Assembly (NCBI GenBank): GCA_034008185.1
Contig: CM067081.1
Location: forward strand, 15,871,821-15,935,820
Direction: 5' to 3'
From: Gorsachius magnificus
Lineage: Eukaryota; Chordata; Aves; Pelecaniformes; Ardeidae
Length of the DNA: 64,000 bases
The notes below the pieces were generated by a model, which worked only from the letters and a program-made list of their open reading frames with translations, made no database searches and had not been told where the DNA came from. This document shows, in pieces, positions 11,927 to 23,161 of this stretch. Positions within the stretch are counted from its first letter, which is position 1. Every line of letters begins with the position of its first letter. A program made the position numbers and the translations under genes.

Positions 11927-12816
11927 CCTCAGCAAGTTTACAGATGACACCAAACTGGGTGGGATTGTTGATCTGCTGGAGGGGAGGAGGGCTCTGCAGG
12001 GGTACCCGGGCAGGCTGGATCGATGGGCCGAGGCCAACTGTATGAGGCTCATCAAGGCCAAGTGCCGGGTCCTGCACTTGGGTCACAACAACCCCATGCA
12101 GCGCTACAGGCTTGGCAAAGAGTGGCTGGAAAGCTGCCTGGTGGAAAAAGACCTGGGGGTACTGGCTGACAGCCGGCTGAACATGAGCCAGCAGTGTGCC
12201 CAGGTGGCCAAGAAGGCCAATGGCATCCTGGCTTGTATCAGGAATAGTGTGGCCAGCAGGAGCAGGGCAGTGATCATGCCCCTGTACTTGGCACATGTGA
12301 GGCCCCACCTCGAATACTGTATTCAGTTTTGGGCCCCTCACCACATTGCGTTGCTGGAACAGGTCCAGAGGAGAGCAACCAAGCTGGTGAGAGGTCTGGA
12401 GCACAAGTCTTATCAGGAGCAGCTGAGGGAACTGGGGTTGTTCAGTCTGGAGAAGAGGAAGCTGAGGGGAGACCTTATCACCCTCTACAGCTACCTGAAA
12501 GTAGGTTGTAGTGAGGGGGGTGATGGTCTCTTCTGGTAAAGGGCGATAGGACGAGAGGAAAAGGCTTCAAGTTGCACCAGGGCGGGTTTAGTTTGCACAA
12601 TAGGAAAAATTTCTTCACTGAAAGGGTTGTCAAGCATTGGAACAGGCTGCCCAGGGAAGTGGTAGAGTCCCCATCCCTGAAGGTATTTAAAAGCCGGGTA
12701 GATGAGGTGCTTAGGGACATGGGTTAATGGTGGAATGGCAGGGTTAGGTTAACGGTTGGACTTGATGATCTTAAAGGTCTTTTGCAACCTAAACAATTCC
12801 ATGATCCTGTGATTCT
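11927..12816 (+). mobile_element. CR1 LINE, 5'-truncated, older copy
   Basis: Begins within CR1 ORF2 just after the RT active-site region ([16 protein letters not shown] at about 11938). It continues through [47 protein letters not shown] and [16 protein letters not shown] to about 12539, where the frame stops. The 3' part has further breaks, and the element ends at about 12816 with GATCTTAAAGGTC and GATTCTA. Divergence from the 6.2-kb copy suggests another, older CR1 subfamily. It sits just upstream of the TMEM123 CpG island. Confidence 0.93.
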
Positions 12817-15800
12817 AATATCTCCCACCAGAGCCTCAACAGTGAGGATTTATCCTCCTTGCTAATAACATTGATCTGAATAATACCTGGTTATCAATAT
12901 TCTCTGTTCACAGCTCACTCTGCACATCTTCATAAGGTGTTGCTGGAGGCTGTAACTGTCATACTGTTCTCGGACCGTTTACGTGGTGCTGCTTATCATA
13001 CAGTCTCTGGTTGTGTTTTATGCTGTTAGGTCACCAGAGCAAATGCCGTAGAGGTGTTCTGAAATTTCCCTATATACTTAGAAAATTGTGGAACCAGCTA
13101 CAAAGACAATAGGGAACAGTGAAAGGTAAAAATCATGTTCAATTCTTCCACAGTTTTCTTGTGTACCTCTAGCATAAAGTTGATGTTAGAAATTTATTTT
13201 TCAAAGGGAATTTAATATTATGTTCTTAAGAGTGAAAACTTGAAAATTATTTATCAAAGGAAGGAAAACTATGCGCTGCTACAAATTGCTTTCTAATAAG
13301 TTAGAGAAAAATACTTTTAATGTGGATAATTGTAGGATGATCGTCAAAGCTGCAGGAGAATATTTAACACCTAGTGCTACATTTATGTTTGCTGCAGCAC
13401 AATGATGTTTCCATGTCAAGCGATGCATCTGAGCCAGAGAGGGAAAGTGACTGTCCTGAGAGTGCACGGGCTGGATGTGAAACGGTGCTCAGGTACTGTG
13501 TGAAAACTAGTTCCCTTCCCTAATGACAGAATTATCCTTTTATGTGCATTTGCTCTGTAAGTGTCTGCAAGTGAGTGGCAAACTGAAAAGCTGAATAAAG
13601 ATCTTAATTATCTTTTTTTTTGTTCTAGCCTAATGAGGCCCCCGCAGTTTGCATTCAGTGAAAATAGCTGCATGTGTTATACTTCTGGCATTTTCTTACG
13701 CCTTTGTTCTGCATCGCTTCCTGTGCGGTTCTCGTGACTAAGGTACCTGAAGACCAATGTGCGCCTTGTTCCTGTGAGTTTTCTGAGATGATCCTCCAAA
13801 GCTTTTCTTTATGATGACAGTAGGGGTAATAGGTGCAGCTAGCCTAACTTAGTAAAGCTTAGAAATACTAGTAATCCATATGTCACTAAGTATAAGGGCC
13901 TCTGGTTATAGAGGCAAAGCTTATAGTGAGAAAGGATATTTTATATTAAACCGACATATATTTAGAGGATAAAGGTATTTATTATGTAAGTCCTTCAGCT
14001 CTTGCACAACTCCAGTGAACATCAGGCTTAGACCAGACTGGAAGCAATTTATTTTGGAACAGCCTAATTAACATTGCTCAACTTATGTATCTTCAGGAAA
14101 AGAGTAGTTAAGATACATGGAACAAAGAGACGTCATAGGCTTGTGGGAGCTAGCTACATAACTCCTGTAGAAGCGATGAATTAGCAGGAGCTGAGATGTG
14201 TTGCAAAATAGTACAAGCTCTTTATGGTGTAAAGGCAGAGGTGTTGGCAGGTCTTGTGTTGATTGCTTTGGTGTGATCTTGTTCCATTTAATGTTTATTG
14301 TTCTGTGGGAGGTGAATTTCTGACAATGTATCTGGAGGTGGCTGGGAGTTGTTCGTATGCTGAGAAGGAAACATTCTGGGAAAACTTAGTGGAAGATACC
14401 TTGTTTTGGCATGCGGTGTAATTAATGATTTCCCATATAGTTTCCCACAGGATTGGTGAGGGGTTTTTTTTGCTTTTTTCCTAATTTTGTGTGTGATACT
14501 CAGTGTCAAGGAGCAGTAAGAATGGAGCTACCCCACAGTGCAGATGAGCTGGGTGCTGAGGGTGACCACAGGAGTTCACCAAGCAAGGGCACAGTCCCAC
14601 AGGACCTGAGCAGGGCGGGGTGGTGATAGTGGCAGGGTCCACCAGCAGTCTCAGACAAGCCAAGTTGATGAGCCTGATGCAGGGAGTCCAGCTGGGAGGG
14701 AACAGCAGGAGATGGCTCAGAAATAAGGCTATGGCATAGGTCTAATGTCAATCCAAGGAACAGGATTATAAGACTACCACTTTTGTCAGTCTGGAGTCCC
14801 TCCAGGAAAACTAGTCACTAAATTAGGGCAGCTGGAGACAGGGCACAGCTATGATGCTGCTCAGGCAGGGAGCGAATTCTGGCTCAGGCCAGAGCTGAAA
14901 CAGTTCCTGGATGAATGAGCAGAGGGCATGTGGATGGAGGTCCCAAGTGAGGTTGGTCAGGGCTTATTATTATCAGTCAAAGCTTACTAGCGCACTCATG
15001 GCCCTGACATTCAGGCAGTTCATTCAAAGGTACAATCTGACCTCCTGATGTCCTTGACTGGTGAAAGTTGTTCTTATGTCGGTGAGGTAGATGTATAACT
15101 GCTAGGACATTGACACAAGTATTACAAATGAAAGTCCCACAACAGAATCATCAAAATCCATGGATCTTAAACATAAGCATTTCAGATCCATTTTGTCCAT
15201 AAGACATTAGAATGGCTTTGTGGAGATGGTGCAGGTGAAACCAAACAACTCCAGAGCAGGGTTAACTCACAAAGATAATAAAAAACAGAAACACTGAGTT
15301 GCAACAACGAGAAAAAAAAAAACAGAAACACCCAGCTGGAACAAGGAAAACTCTTTATTCACATCTGAAACCTGATCCTCAGGAAAGACCTACAAAGGCA
15401 AACCTGGGAACCAATACCAATTCCACTCATTAAAAGGTTTAAAAATTTTTGACCACTGCAGTTTTCTGTACATCTCATTGACTGTTAAGCGTTGTTGTTC
15501 CACGGAAGTTCACTTCTATAGGCTGTCACCTGTACTAGTTGACATACTTGATCAGTTGTCTTCCTTGCTTAAGGCGTTTGAGGAATATTAATTTAGGTTA
15601 CACCTAGAACAGTCATTCCCAGCCTGTACTTAGCTTGGTGTCTGCTATGTATGGATCCAACTTGTAAAAAAGTTTTTATTCCCCACCCCAAAATGTCTTA
15701 TTCCAAACATAATAGATGATGCCTTGCTTTACGAGTAATGTCTTTTTTATATTCTTAGACATCAGAGTTAAAGCAACACTGCTAGCTAACAGCAAAGTAC

Positions 15801-18185
15801 TTCTAATCAGGAAAAGACAGGAACATGCAACAAGTTTTGCTGAAATATTGGCAAGGGTAGCTTTAATTCATGCTTCCTGGCAATGCAAAGTTAACACTTG
15901 AGCTCTATAGAGGGAGTGATAAGAACCAAGGTTGACCAAGCTGGCAATCTACTTCATCGAGGGCGTTAGCAAATCTGCATTTGTTTGGGTTTCTTCACGC
16001 ATACTTTTAAAAGAGTAAGGCATTAAGTGCTAAATTATATCGGCACTACCAGGCTATATTTTGTTAAGCAGCAATGCTCACAATGAGGCATCAGCATCCT
16101 ATGATTCAATACTGGCATTTGCTTGAGCTCAGTCTTGGCCCAGAAGTGAACAAGTGTAATGAAAATCAACCATAATTCAGGTAATTCAGTCAGAAAGATC
16201 TGTATACATGGTTGTTTGAAAAGCCTTTAACTCTATGAATTTTCTATTCATGGACAGCTTTAAATTTTCCAATCCATATACCAGATTTTTTATCACTGTA
16301 TTGTACTCGCTGTAATTGTGAACCTCCCGATGGCTTTTCGGCTCTACAAACTCTGCGGTACTAGCTCCTATAGGGAATTCTGTATTAGTGTTGTATTTCT
16401 GTGGATGTTGTGCCTGGTGCATAGTTTTGCATGCAGGTCCTGAGGCATGCACCCTTTCAACCAGGGATCTGGTAAAGCATGGAGCCTGCTAGGAGGGTGC
16501 TCGGGAGTCTGGAGTATGTATGGCCAGGAATGTGGGAAGCATACCTGCTTAGTCCTTATCTGCTCTTCCCTGTTGTCTTGCGCTCTGATGAGCAAGAAAC
16601 TGACTGCAACAGCTACCTGCTTCTCATATAGTGTAGTGCTTGTCAGAAGGAAAAAACTTCCAGTTGACCTGATTTGAATGGGTAATTTAAATGGTAAAAA
16701 TAGAGTGCTTTCCTCTTATACAGCAGTTTTTCCATACACATCAAAATGCTTGATGAAAATTAATTATAGTTGACTTTTTGACTGTGCAGTTTCCAGTGAA
16801 AGCACACAGATACTTTAGTGAGTGGGAGTTTAAGATGCTCAGCAAGATAGCTAACGTCTTGCTGTTGTGCTGTGACAGAAAGAGGAGGTTGTTGGCTGAG
16901 TGCAATGCAGACACCTTACAGAGGTGACACCACAAATGTTTGTAATGGTGTAAACTAGGAAATAGTAAAAAAAAAACCCCAACAAACCAAACAACAAAAA
17001 ACCCTAATTGGATATTCAGGTGAATTTCAGTGACCCAGAAGTGAGTAGTTGATTTTGGAGCCTGGCCAGTTTGATGGGATGAAGAAACAACTGTTCTGAC
17101 AAAATCTGTTACAGGACCTTAATGGCGCAGCCCTTGGTGTGGCTGCCTATTGGTTTCATACTGTCCTGGACAGGGGATTTATGTATTTGACATGGACAAT
17201 GTTGCTGTCTTCAGCATTTGGCAAGTACCACCCGGGCATGTCTGACCTAGTGCTGATTAAGGCTAACCCCAGCTGCCTTCTGCCATCTGATTCAGACTTG
17301 CATATTGATGTGTGTCTATGCAGACAGCCAGCAATAGATATGAACACAGCTGCTGTCTGCTACATTAAATCAGATCTTGATCTTCAGAAGTAATTCTCAG
17401 TACTGGAGAAAACTCCCTATTACACAACATTCTCTGAGATGAAACTGAAAATACACTTTCTTTAAAGATGAAAATGCATGTTTTCATGCAAATATAGTTG
17501 CATCAGAGGAATGAATTTCCCAATTAGTTGAGCACATGAGCCAGGGTACTTGGCACTAGTGGCTGTTTGAGATAATATTCTACACTGCGTGGATTCCTTA
17601 ATATTAAAATCTAGAAGTCTTGTCTTTATGAAATCTTCTGTTTATGACATCTTCTGTTAAGAAAAACAGAGATTGCTAATAGTGACTTCATTTTTAAAGA
17701 AGAAAAAACTGAAAAATGCCCACAGTTCTAGAGAGTCACATGCATCTTTATGTCTAATTAGCCAGAAGCAATGGAGTTTGTAAAAGAAGCCTACGTTATT
17801 GTAAGAAGGATTTTAAAATGGAATGTCTAAAATTCAGTCTGAGTCTTGGAGCCTTAGGTTAGTGTGTGTTCTATGCAAAAAGGAAGAATACCTTAAGCAG
17901 TCTTAACTAACTCTTCCTAAGTTGAAGTGGAAGACTAAACATTGACCACATCTGAAAATCAATGTTTTAATGAACAAACTGAAAATCAGTCAGAGTTGCT
18001 CTTTGCTGAATGGGTTTCATAATTTGAGAAATTCTATTAAGTCCCAGTGTCCTGCTCACATGGGAGAAAAAGATCTATGTGGAAGTTCTCCTTTCCTCCC
18101 CAAGGCAAAGTCATTTACAATATATTAATCTTTTGAAAAAATTAGAAGGTTAGGGAATGTTATTGAAGATGTCCCTCCTCATTAT
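12817..18185. other. intergenic sequence, no supported gene
   Basis: AT-rich single-copy-looking DNA. A strong acceptor at about 13629 (TTTTTTTTTGTTCTAG) and a small exon-like piece at 13082-13125 (plus strand, phase 0 to 2) are the only spliced-looking signals I noticed; neither is enough for a gene call. Short A-rich stretches occur at about 15310 and 16970. Confidence 0.4.
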
Positions 18186-18251
18186 ATTGGACTAGATGAC
18201 CTCTAAAGGTCCCTTCCAACCCAAACCATTCTATAATTCTATGATTCTATG
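18186..18251 (+). repeat. CR1 LINE tail fragment
   Basis: TTGGACTAGATGACCTCTAA, then GGTCCCTTCCAACCC, then ATTCTATAATTCTATGATTC. This is the terminal ~65 bp of a CR1 element in plus orientation; no ORF2 sequence precedes it. Confidence 0.92.
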
Positions 18252-18570
18252 AATATAACACACTTGATTGTACTGAGATATATTTGAATGGACCAAAAAA
18301 TGTCCATGTAAACACTTTAAAAATATGGAATAAAAACATCAAGAAGTGTTGTTTTTATTATCAGTCGGATAGAGTAAATTTTACTCTGTGTGATCTGGAT
18401 TACATCCAGGGTGACTTTTATTGATGTCCTTGGAGACATTCTAGACTTACACTGATGTGAATGGGAGATTAATTTGTCTGTCTCTGTTCTGTTCAGATGG
18501 TTTCTACTTGGTACTCCCATGAAATAGAATTATTTTATTTTATCATTGTAGACTAACCTGATACAGATAT

Positions 18571-18756
18571 CATAGAATCATAGACAGGTTTGGCTTAGAA
18601 GGGAGCTTTAAAGATCATCTAGTCCAACCCCCTGCTACCATCCCCAGGTCCTTTTCTGCCAGGCATCTTTGCAGCCACTCTTCCCCAAGGCTGTAGCATT
18701 GCCTTGGGGTTGTTGTGACCCAAGTGCAGGACCCGGTGCTTGGCCTTGTTGAATCC
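18571..18756 (-). mobile_element. CR1 LINE fragment with internal deletion
   Basis: Starts with the reverse-complement CR1 tail (CATAGAATCATAG, then GATCATCTAGTCCAACCCCC). It then jumps to a segment matching the reverse complement of the ORF2 'KxRVLHLG' region (AAGTGCAGGACCCGGTGC, then TTGGCCTTGTTGAAT). The piece between, several hundred bases in a normal copy, is reduced to less than 100 bp. It is an old, internally deleted minus-strand copy. Confidence 0.85.
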
Positions 18757-20092
18757 TAATGCAAGTCAAGCAGATGCCAAGAGGAGTGTGCTATTAAAGG
18801 CGGGACTGTAGAAGGGAAGCGTAGAGTCAAGTGGAGTGACTCTGGGAACAAGGGGTGTCCATTGCGCGAAGCGTCCTGATTTTCTTCTCAACCGGTTTGG
18901 TTTGCCTTTGCATCATTAGAGCATCATCAGATTAAAAGCTCCTGAGCCTTCGTTCTGGCCTTTGCAGCTCATGCATGAGCACTGCTGTTGCAAGGAGCAT
19001 TTGGCTCTGTTGTGCATCAGTTGCATCGTATTACCCAATTAGCAACCTCATGGATGCAAATAAGAAGAATCCGAGAGAGATGACAAATGAGATTCTACTA
19101 CATGGGAATTAAAAGAGCGCTGCGCCAGCTTGCATGGCCCAGGCTGCCCCAGAGATATCTGCATCATCAGGAACTGGCTTACGTGCTTTGGCAAAACTTA
19201 GGTTCTACCATGACTTGGGGAAGTCACCAAGCTATTGTTAAGCTACCAGGATTGTCTTATGATCATAGATTTATGATTTTCTGAGAACGTGAGGGTTTTT
19301 CCAATCTACATCATGAAACATTGGGGGAAAAAATCTTTAGTAATAGTGTCTGCCCTGGATTGGATGCACTCTATGGGAACGTTGCAGTCAAGCAATTTGG
19401 AGGAGCATCCATAGGCATCCTCATGTGAACCACCTGTAGGGAATTCCATGGCTAATGGCTGTTTTGTAGGAGAAAACAGGTGAGAGAGTGAAATGTTTTC
19501 CTTTGATGGCCTCAGGTGAAAATTCCCAGAGGCAGACCACAGCACGTCCCAGGTGTGCACTTGACAACAAATGACCTTGTGGTGAAGTCTGCATGGAGCC
19601 TGCGTACCGCAGGCTGACCTCTGCCTCCTGCCTCGTCCCACTGAGCCAAGGGCACGGCTCTTGGCTCACACCCCACGTCTTTTCGTCCTGCTATGTGACT
19701 GGCTGGTTTCCATGTGTGGAAAGCATCATACCTACATGATCTCAGAGCAGCCCAGTTCCTTCCCATAAGGAAGCTACAGGTACGCTTTCTCTCTGTCTAT
19801 ATCGAAAGATACCTCTATTTTTATCTAGAGACGTATGTCAAGATCTAGCAATTCAATGTAATAAGCACAATAAGGAAAAGGCCCCGGAGGTTTCCCCCAA
19901 AAGATCACACAAAGCAGAAGCAGCAGCCAATGGCTCCTGAATCAGAAAATTTTATGTCAAGGTCAGTTTCAGACAGAGAGGGCGGGTGGCGCGGAGCTCC
20001 CCTCGTCCACGGCTGTGGGGAGCCTCCAGCTGCCGGCAGGACCATGGCGCGGTGCAGACTGGGGCTGTGTGTGCTTCCTTGGCCTTAGGTCA
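18757..20092. other. intergenic sequence, nothing recognised
   Basis: Single-copy-looking sequence between the CR1 fragment and the GC-rich tandem array. The open frames here are short and show no conserved motif. GC content rises from about 19980 onward. Confidence 0.4.
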
Positions 20093-20935
20093 ATGGCTTT
20101 GTCGGAAGGTGCCGAAACCTCTGGCTGAGCGGCTGCGGAGGGAGGGGCCGGGAGTGCGCCATGGTCTGGTCCCGTCCCTGTCCGGGAGTGCGACTGCAAA
20201 AGACAGGATAACAGCAACACCCAAGGGAGCAATAGCAACATCCCCATGGGCAAGCCCTGCCCAGGGCTCTGTCAGAGTCCTGATGCCTTAACTTTGTGTC
20301 AGCGCCCTTGCAGAAGGCAGCGAATCTCCTTGGCTGTGTGGCCGAGGACAGGAATGAGCTGTGCTCTGGTCCTGTCCCTGTCCAGGCGTGCGGCTGCAAA
20401 AGACAGGATAACAGCAACATCCAAAGGGAGCAGGCACCCTGGCTCCCCATGGGCAAGCCCTGCCCAGGGCTCTGCCAGCCTCAGGCCAAGGCTGTCCATT
20501 CCACATCTCCCTGGCAGCCAGGAGACCCCCATCCCATGGTGGCGTGGGCCACCACCAGCCAACCGCCCACTCAGAGTGCCACTGCATCACTAGGTTGGTG
20601 CCAAGAGCTGGTGTCATTTTGGATTCCTTAACTTTGTGTCGGCGCCCTTGTAGCAGGTAACGAATCTCCCTGGCTGTGTGGCGGAGGATGGGAGCGCGCC
20701 GTGCTCTGGTCCTGTCCCCGTCTGGGCGTGCGGCTGCAAAAGAGAGGATAACAGGAACACCCAAAGGGAGCAGGCACCCTGGCTCCCCACGGGCAAGCCC
20801 TGCCCAGAGTCCTGATGCCTTAACTTTGTGTCGGCGCCCTTGTAGAAGGCAGTGAATCTCCCTGGCTGTGTGGCCGAGGACAGGAGCGTGCAGTGCCCTG
20901 GTCCTGTCCCTGTGTGAGCCTCCGGCTCTGGAAGG
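20093..20935. repeat. GC-rich tandem array of ~200-bp units
   Basis: At least three clear copies plus one diverged copy. The anchor GCGCCCTTG(C/T)AG recurs at about 20303, 20642 and 20835, each time followed by GAATCTCC(C/T)TGGCTGTGTGG. A second anchor, GCAAAAGA(C/G)AGGATAACAG, recurs at about 20194, 20394 and 20736. Spacings are about 205, 339 and 193 bp; the middle unit carries an extra segment of about 140 bp. The last unit is partial. A minus-strand frame stays open across several units (20288-20974), but its proteins are low-complexity and I do not call a gene. The flank to about 21220 is also GC-rich. Confidence 0.85.
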
Positions 20936-21239
20936 CAAAGGAGGAGCAGGCACCCTCTGTGGCGCCAGGAGCAAGCCCTGCCTCCCTGCCCGGGCCCAGC
21001 AGCCCTGCCCTCTCGCCGCAGCCCGGGCTCACCCGCCTGCTCGCCCGCAGTCTGGGCCGGCTCAGCGCCCAGCCGTTTCCAGAGCCGTGCTGGGCGGCCA
21101 TGTCGCCACCCCCCTGTGACACGGCCAGCACCAGCATTCTGCCCGCTGTGACACGGCCGCCATGTCACTGGGGGGAGGCAGGGCTGATGGGAGGCCCAGC
21201 ACAGTACCACATTTCTTTTAAAACCCAGCTACGTTAAAA

Positions 21240-23050
21240 AAAAACCCACTTAAGCACTCCCAACTTCCCAAACTGACGTTGTCTCTGCTAGGCCTGGCTT
21301 GTTCCACCTTATCTTCACTCCCATCCCTGTCTCTCTGTTCAGGCTTCTCATTTCCCTCCCAAACACCTCCCAGACTTAGTATTCCTTCTGTCAACTCCTC
21401 CTCTGAGCTGAGCTTCCATTTGCCTGGTAGCTGCCAGGCATTACCCTTGACCGGTTGCCAGCTAATTCCAGTCTTCCCTGGACCAGTCTTCTCTCAATTT
21501 CATGTCTTCTGGCCCAGCTGATACTATTTTGCCTCTGGCTGTTGCCGCCATCCTTTATTTCGTAACAGGCGACGTGCTTCAGTCTACCTCCCTGCTCTTC
21601 ATAGGCCTTGCTCTTCACTTTCTGTATTTAAATCAGGTTTCTCCATTTCTGGACCCCAGAAGAATCAATGCTAAAAGAAGGGAAAAGAAAGGTTCCTTGC
21701 TGTCATGCAGCGCAGACTCAGCTCTGCGAACTCTCTAAGCTCACCTGGGCCCAAGGTTTTAATGATAAAACACACATTGAAGCGTTGGTTATCCTAAGGA
21801 CAGTAAAAGTCCTGGTTTTGACGTAAAGAATATTTTTGTTCTTCTTGGACTGTGTTAATCTAAACCCATTCTTTTTTCATCCCAAGCTCTTCTATACAGC
21901 TTCTCTGTTATCGACCTCCTCCACAACCGATAAATCACTCTTTTGCGTCTACTTACCTGATGAGACAGGCATGCGCATTCTTCCTAATCACTTAGACCTG
22001 AAGTGAGACTCGCAGCCCATGTGCTTACCTTTATTTGGTGTTGTATCATAGATGCTCCTTAAGGGTGTGACAAACAAGGCTGTGATACACGTGCATAGCC
22101 TGTGTACAATATATATGTCCCTGTGGAAAATATTTACATAAAAGACTTGAAAAGGAAGAGACACTGGTAAAACTATCCAGACCCCAAATCTACAACTGAT
22201 TTAAATAAAGTTTGTATCAGACCTGAAAAGAAACATGTTTTACCAAGACCTTATAAGAGGTACAGTAAGCTAGGATATGAAATTATCCCAACATTATTTG
22301 GGAGGAAACAAAGCTGAGTATTTGAAAGTGACATAGAATCAAGGCACACAGAAGAGTTTTTCAGATTTGATGGGAAAGTGATGCAATTCAAATGTTTACT
22401 TTTATAGCATTGCAGTTGCCTTATCTGATTTAAATAAAATAATTCCTGAAAGAATTTTAAATAAAAACTGCATCAATTGAAGTAATAAGAATAATGAAAA
22501 TTGCTTATTTTAAAGTCATAATACAGTCATACCTTTCATTTTCAATGGAGTCATATATTATCTTCTGATATAACATTTAGATTTTTTTTCAAAAATTACA
22601 TGATATACAGAGAAAGATGGAGAGAACCCTAAAAGACAAATTATTTGTTGGATAGTACATGTCTTTTTCTATATAATACATTTCAAAACATATGAGTGGC
22701 TAAAATTTCTTATCATCTTTTTAGGAAACATTTTATTTGAAAAGAATAACAAATCCTCACATCAGTTGTTTTGTACACCCAATAAATTGTTCATAACTCT
22801 AATATGCTTGCTTTGCAGTCCTTTTGCTTCCCATAAAAAGTCTGCAGATTAGTAAAATTTGTATTTGTTTCTATTTTTAAATAGCCAAGGTTTCTAGATC
22901 GGTTACAAAGAATTCTTGTCTTCAGACTTTACTAATTGAGAGCCTAGCACTCTGTGACAGTGTATTGTAAGGAACAGTGTTCAGCAGTCTACTTCAGTGA
23001 GTCAGGGCTGCCAAGTTTTTTTCCTTTTTTTTAATTTTAATGTTATTTAG
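21240..23050. other. intergenic sequence, pyrimidine-rich then AT-rich
   Basis: The part from 21280 to 21740 is notably C/T-rich on the plus strand and leaves long open frames without recognisable motifs. The remainder is AT-rich. No repeat family or gene was identified. Confidence 0.4.
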
Positions 23051-23161
23051 TATCCTGAAATATGGTGGAGTTTCTAGTACGTTGCATATATGTTCTTGTT
23101 TATTCTTATCTCTGTTGATGAAAACCAGTATACCTCTGATGGGATTGTGGCCCAAGGATAT
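23051..23161 (+). CDS. candidate exon A of an unassigned plus-strand transcript
   Basis: A 111-bp segment between a strong acceptor (a long T-rich tract ending TTATTTAG at 23050) and the donor GTAAGT at 23162. Read in phase 2-2 it is open for 36 codons, with a hydrophobic stretch (CSCLFLSLLM) followed by GLWPKD. The end phase matches the start of the candidate at 27855. I do not recognise the protein. Another frame is also open, so coding is not proven; it could be a noncoding transcript. Its bases on the minus strand are open too (22994-23221). Confidence 0.35.

Noticed and set aside
13629..13742. Plus-strand segment after a strong acceptor (LMRPPQFAFSENSCMC...)
   Set aside because: Open for about 35 codons, but there is a stop before the only reasonable donor.
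20288..20974. 228-codon minus-strand frame
   Set aside because: It is produced by translating the GC-rich tandem array; the repeated peptide has no family resemblance and no supporting splice or promoter signal.
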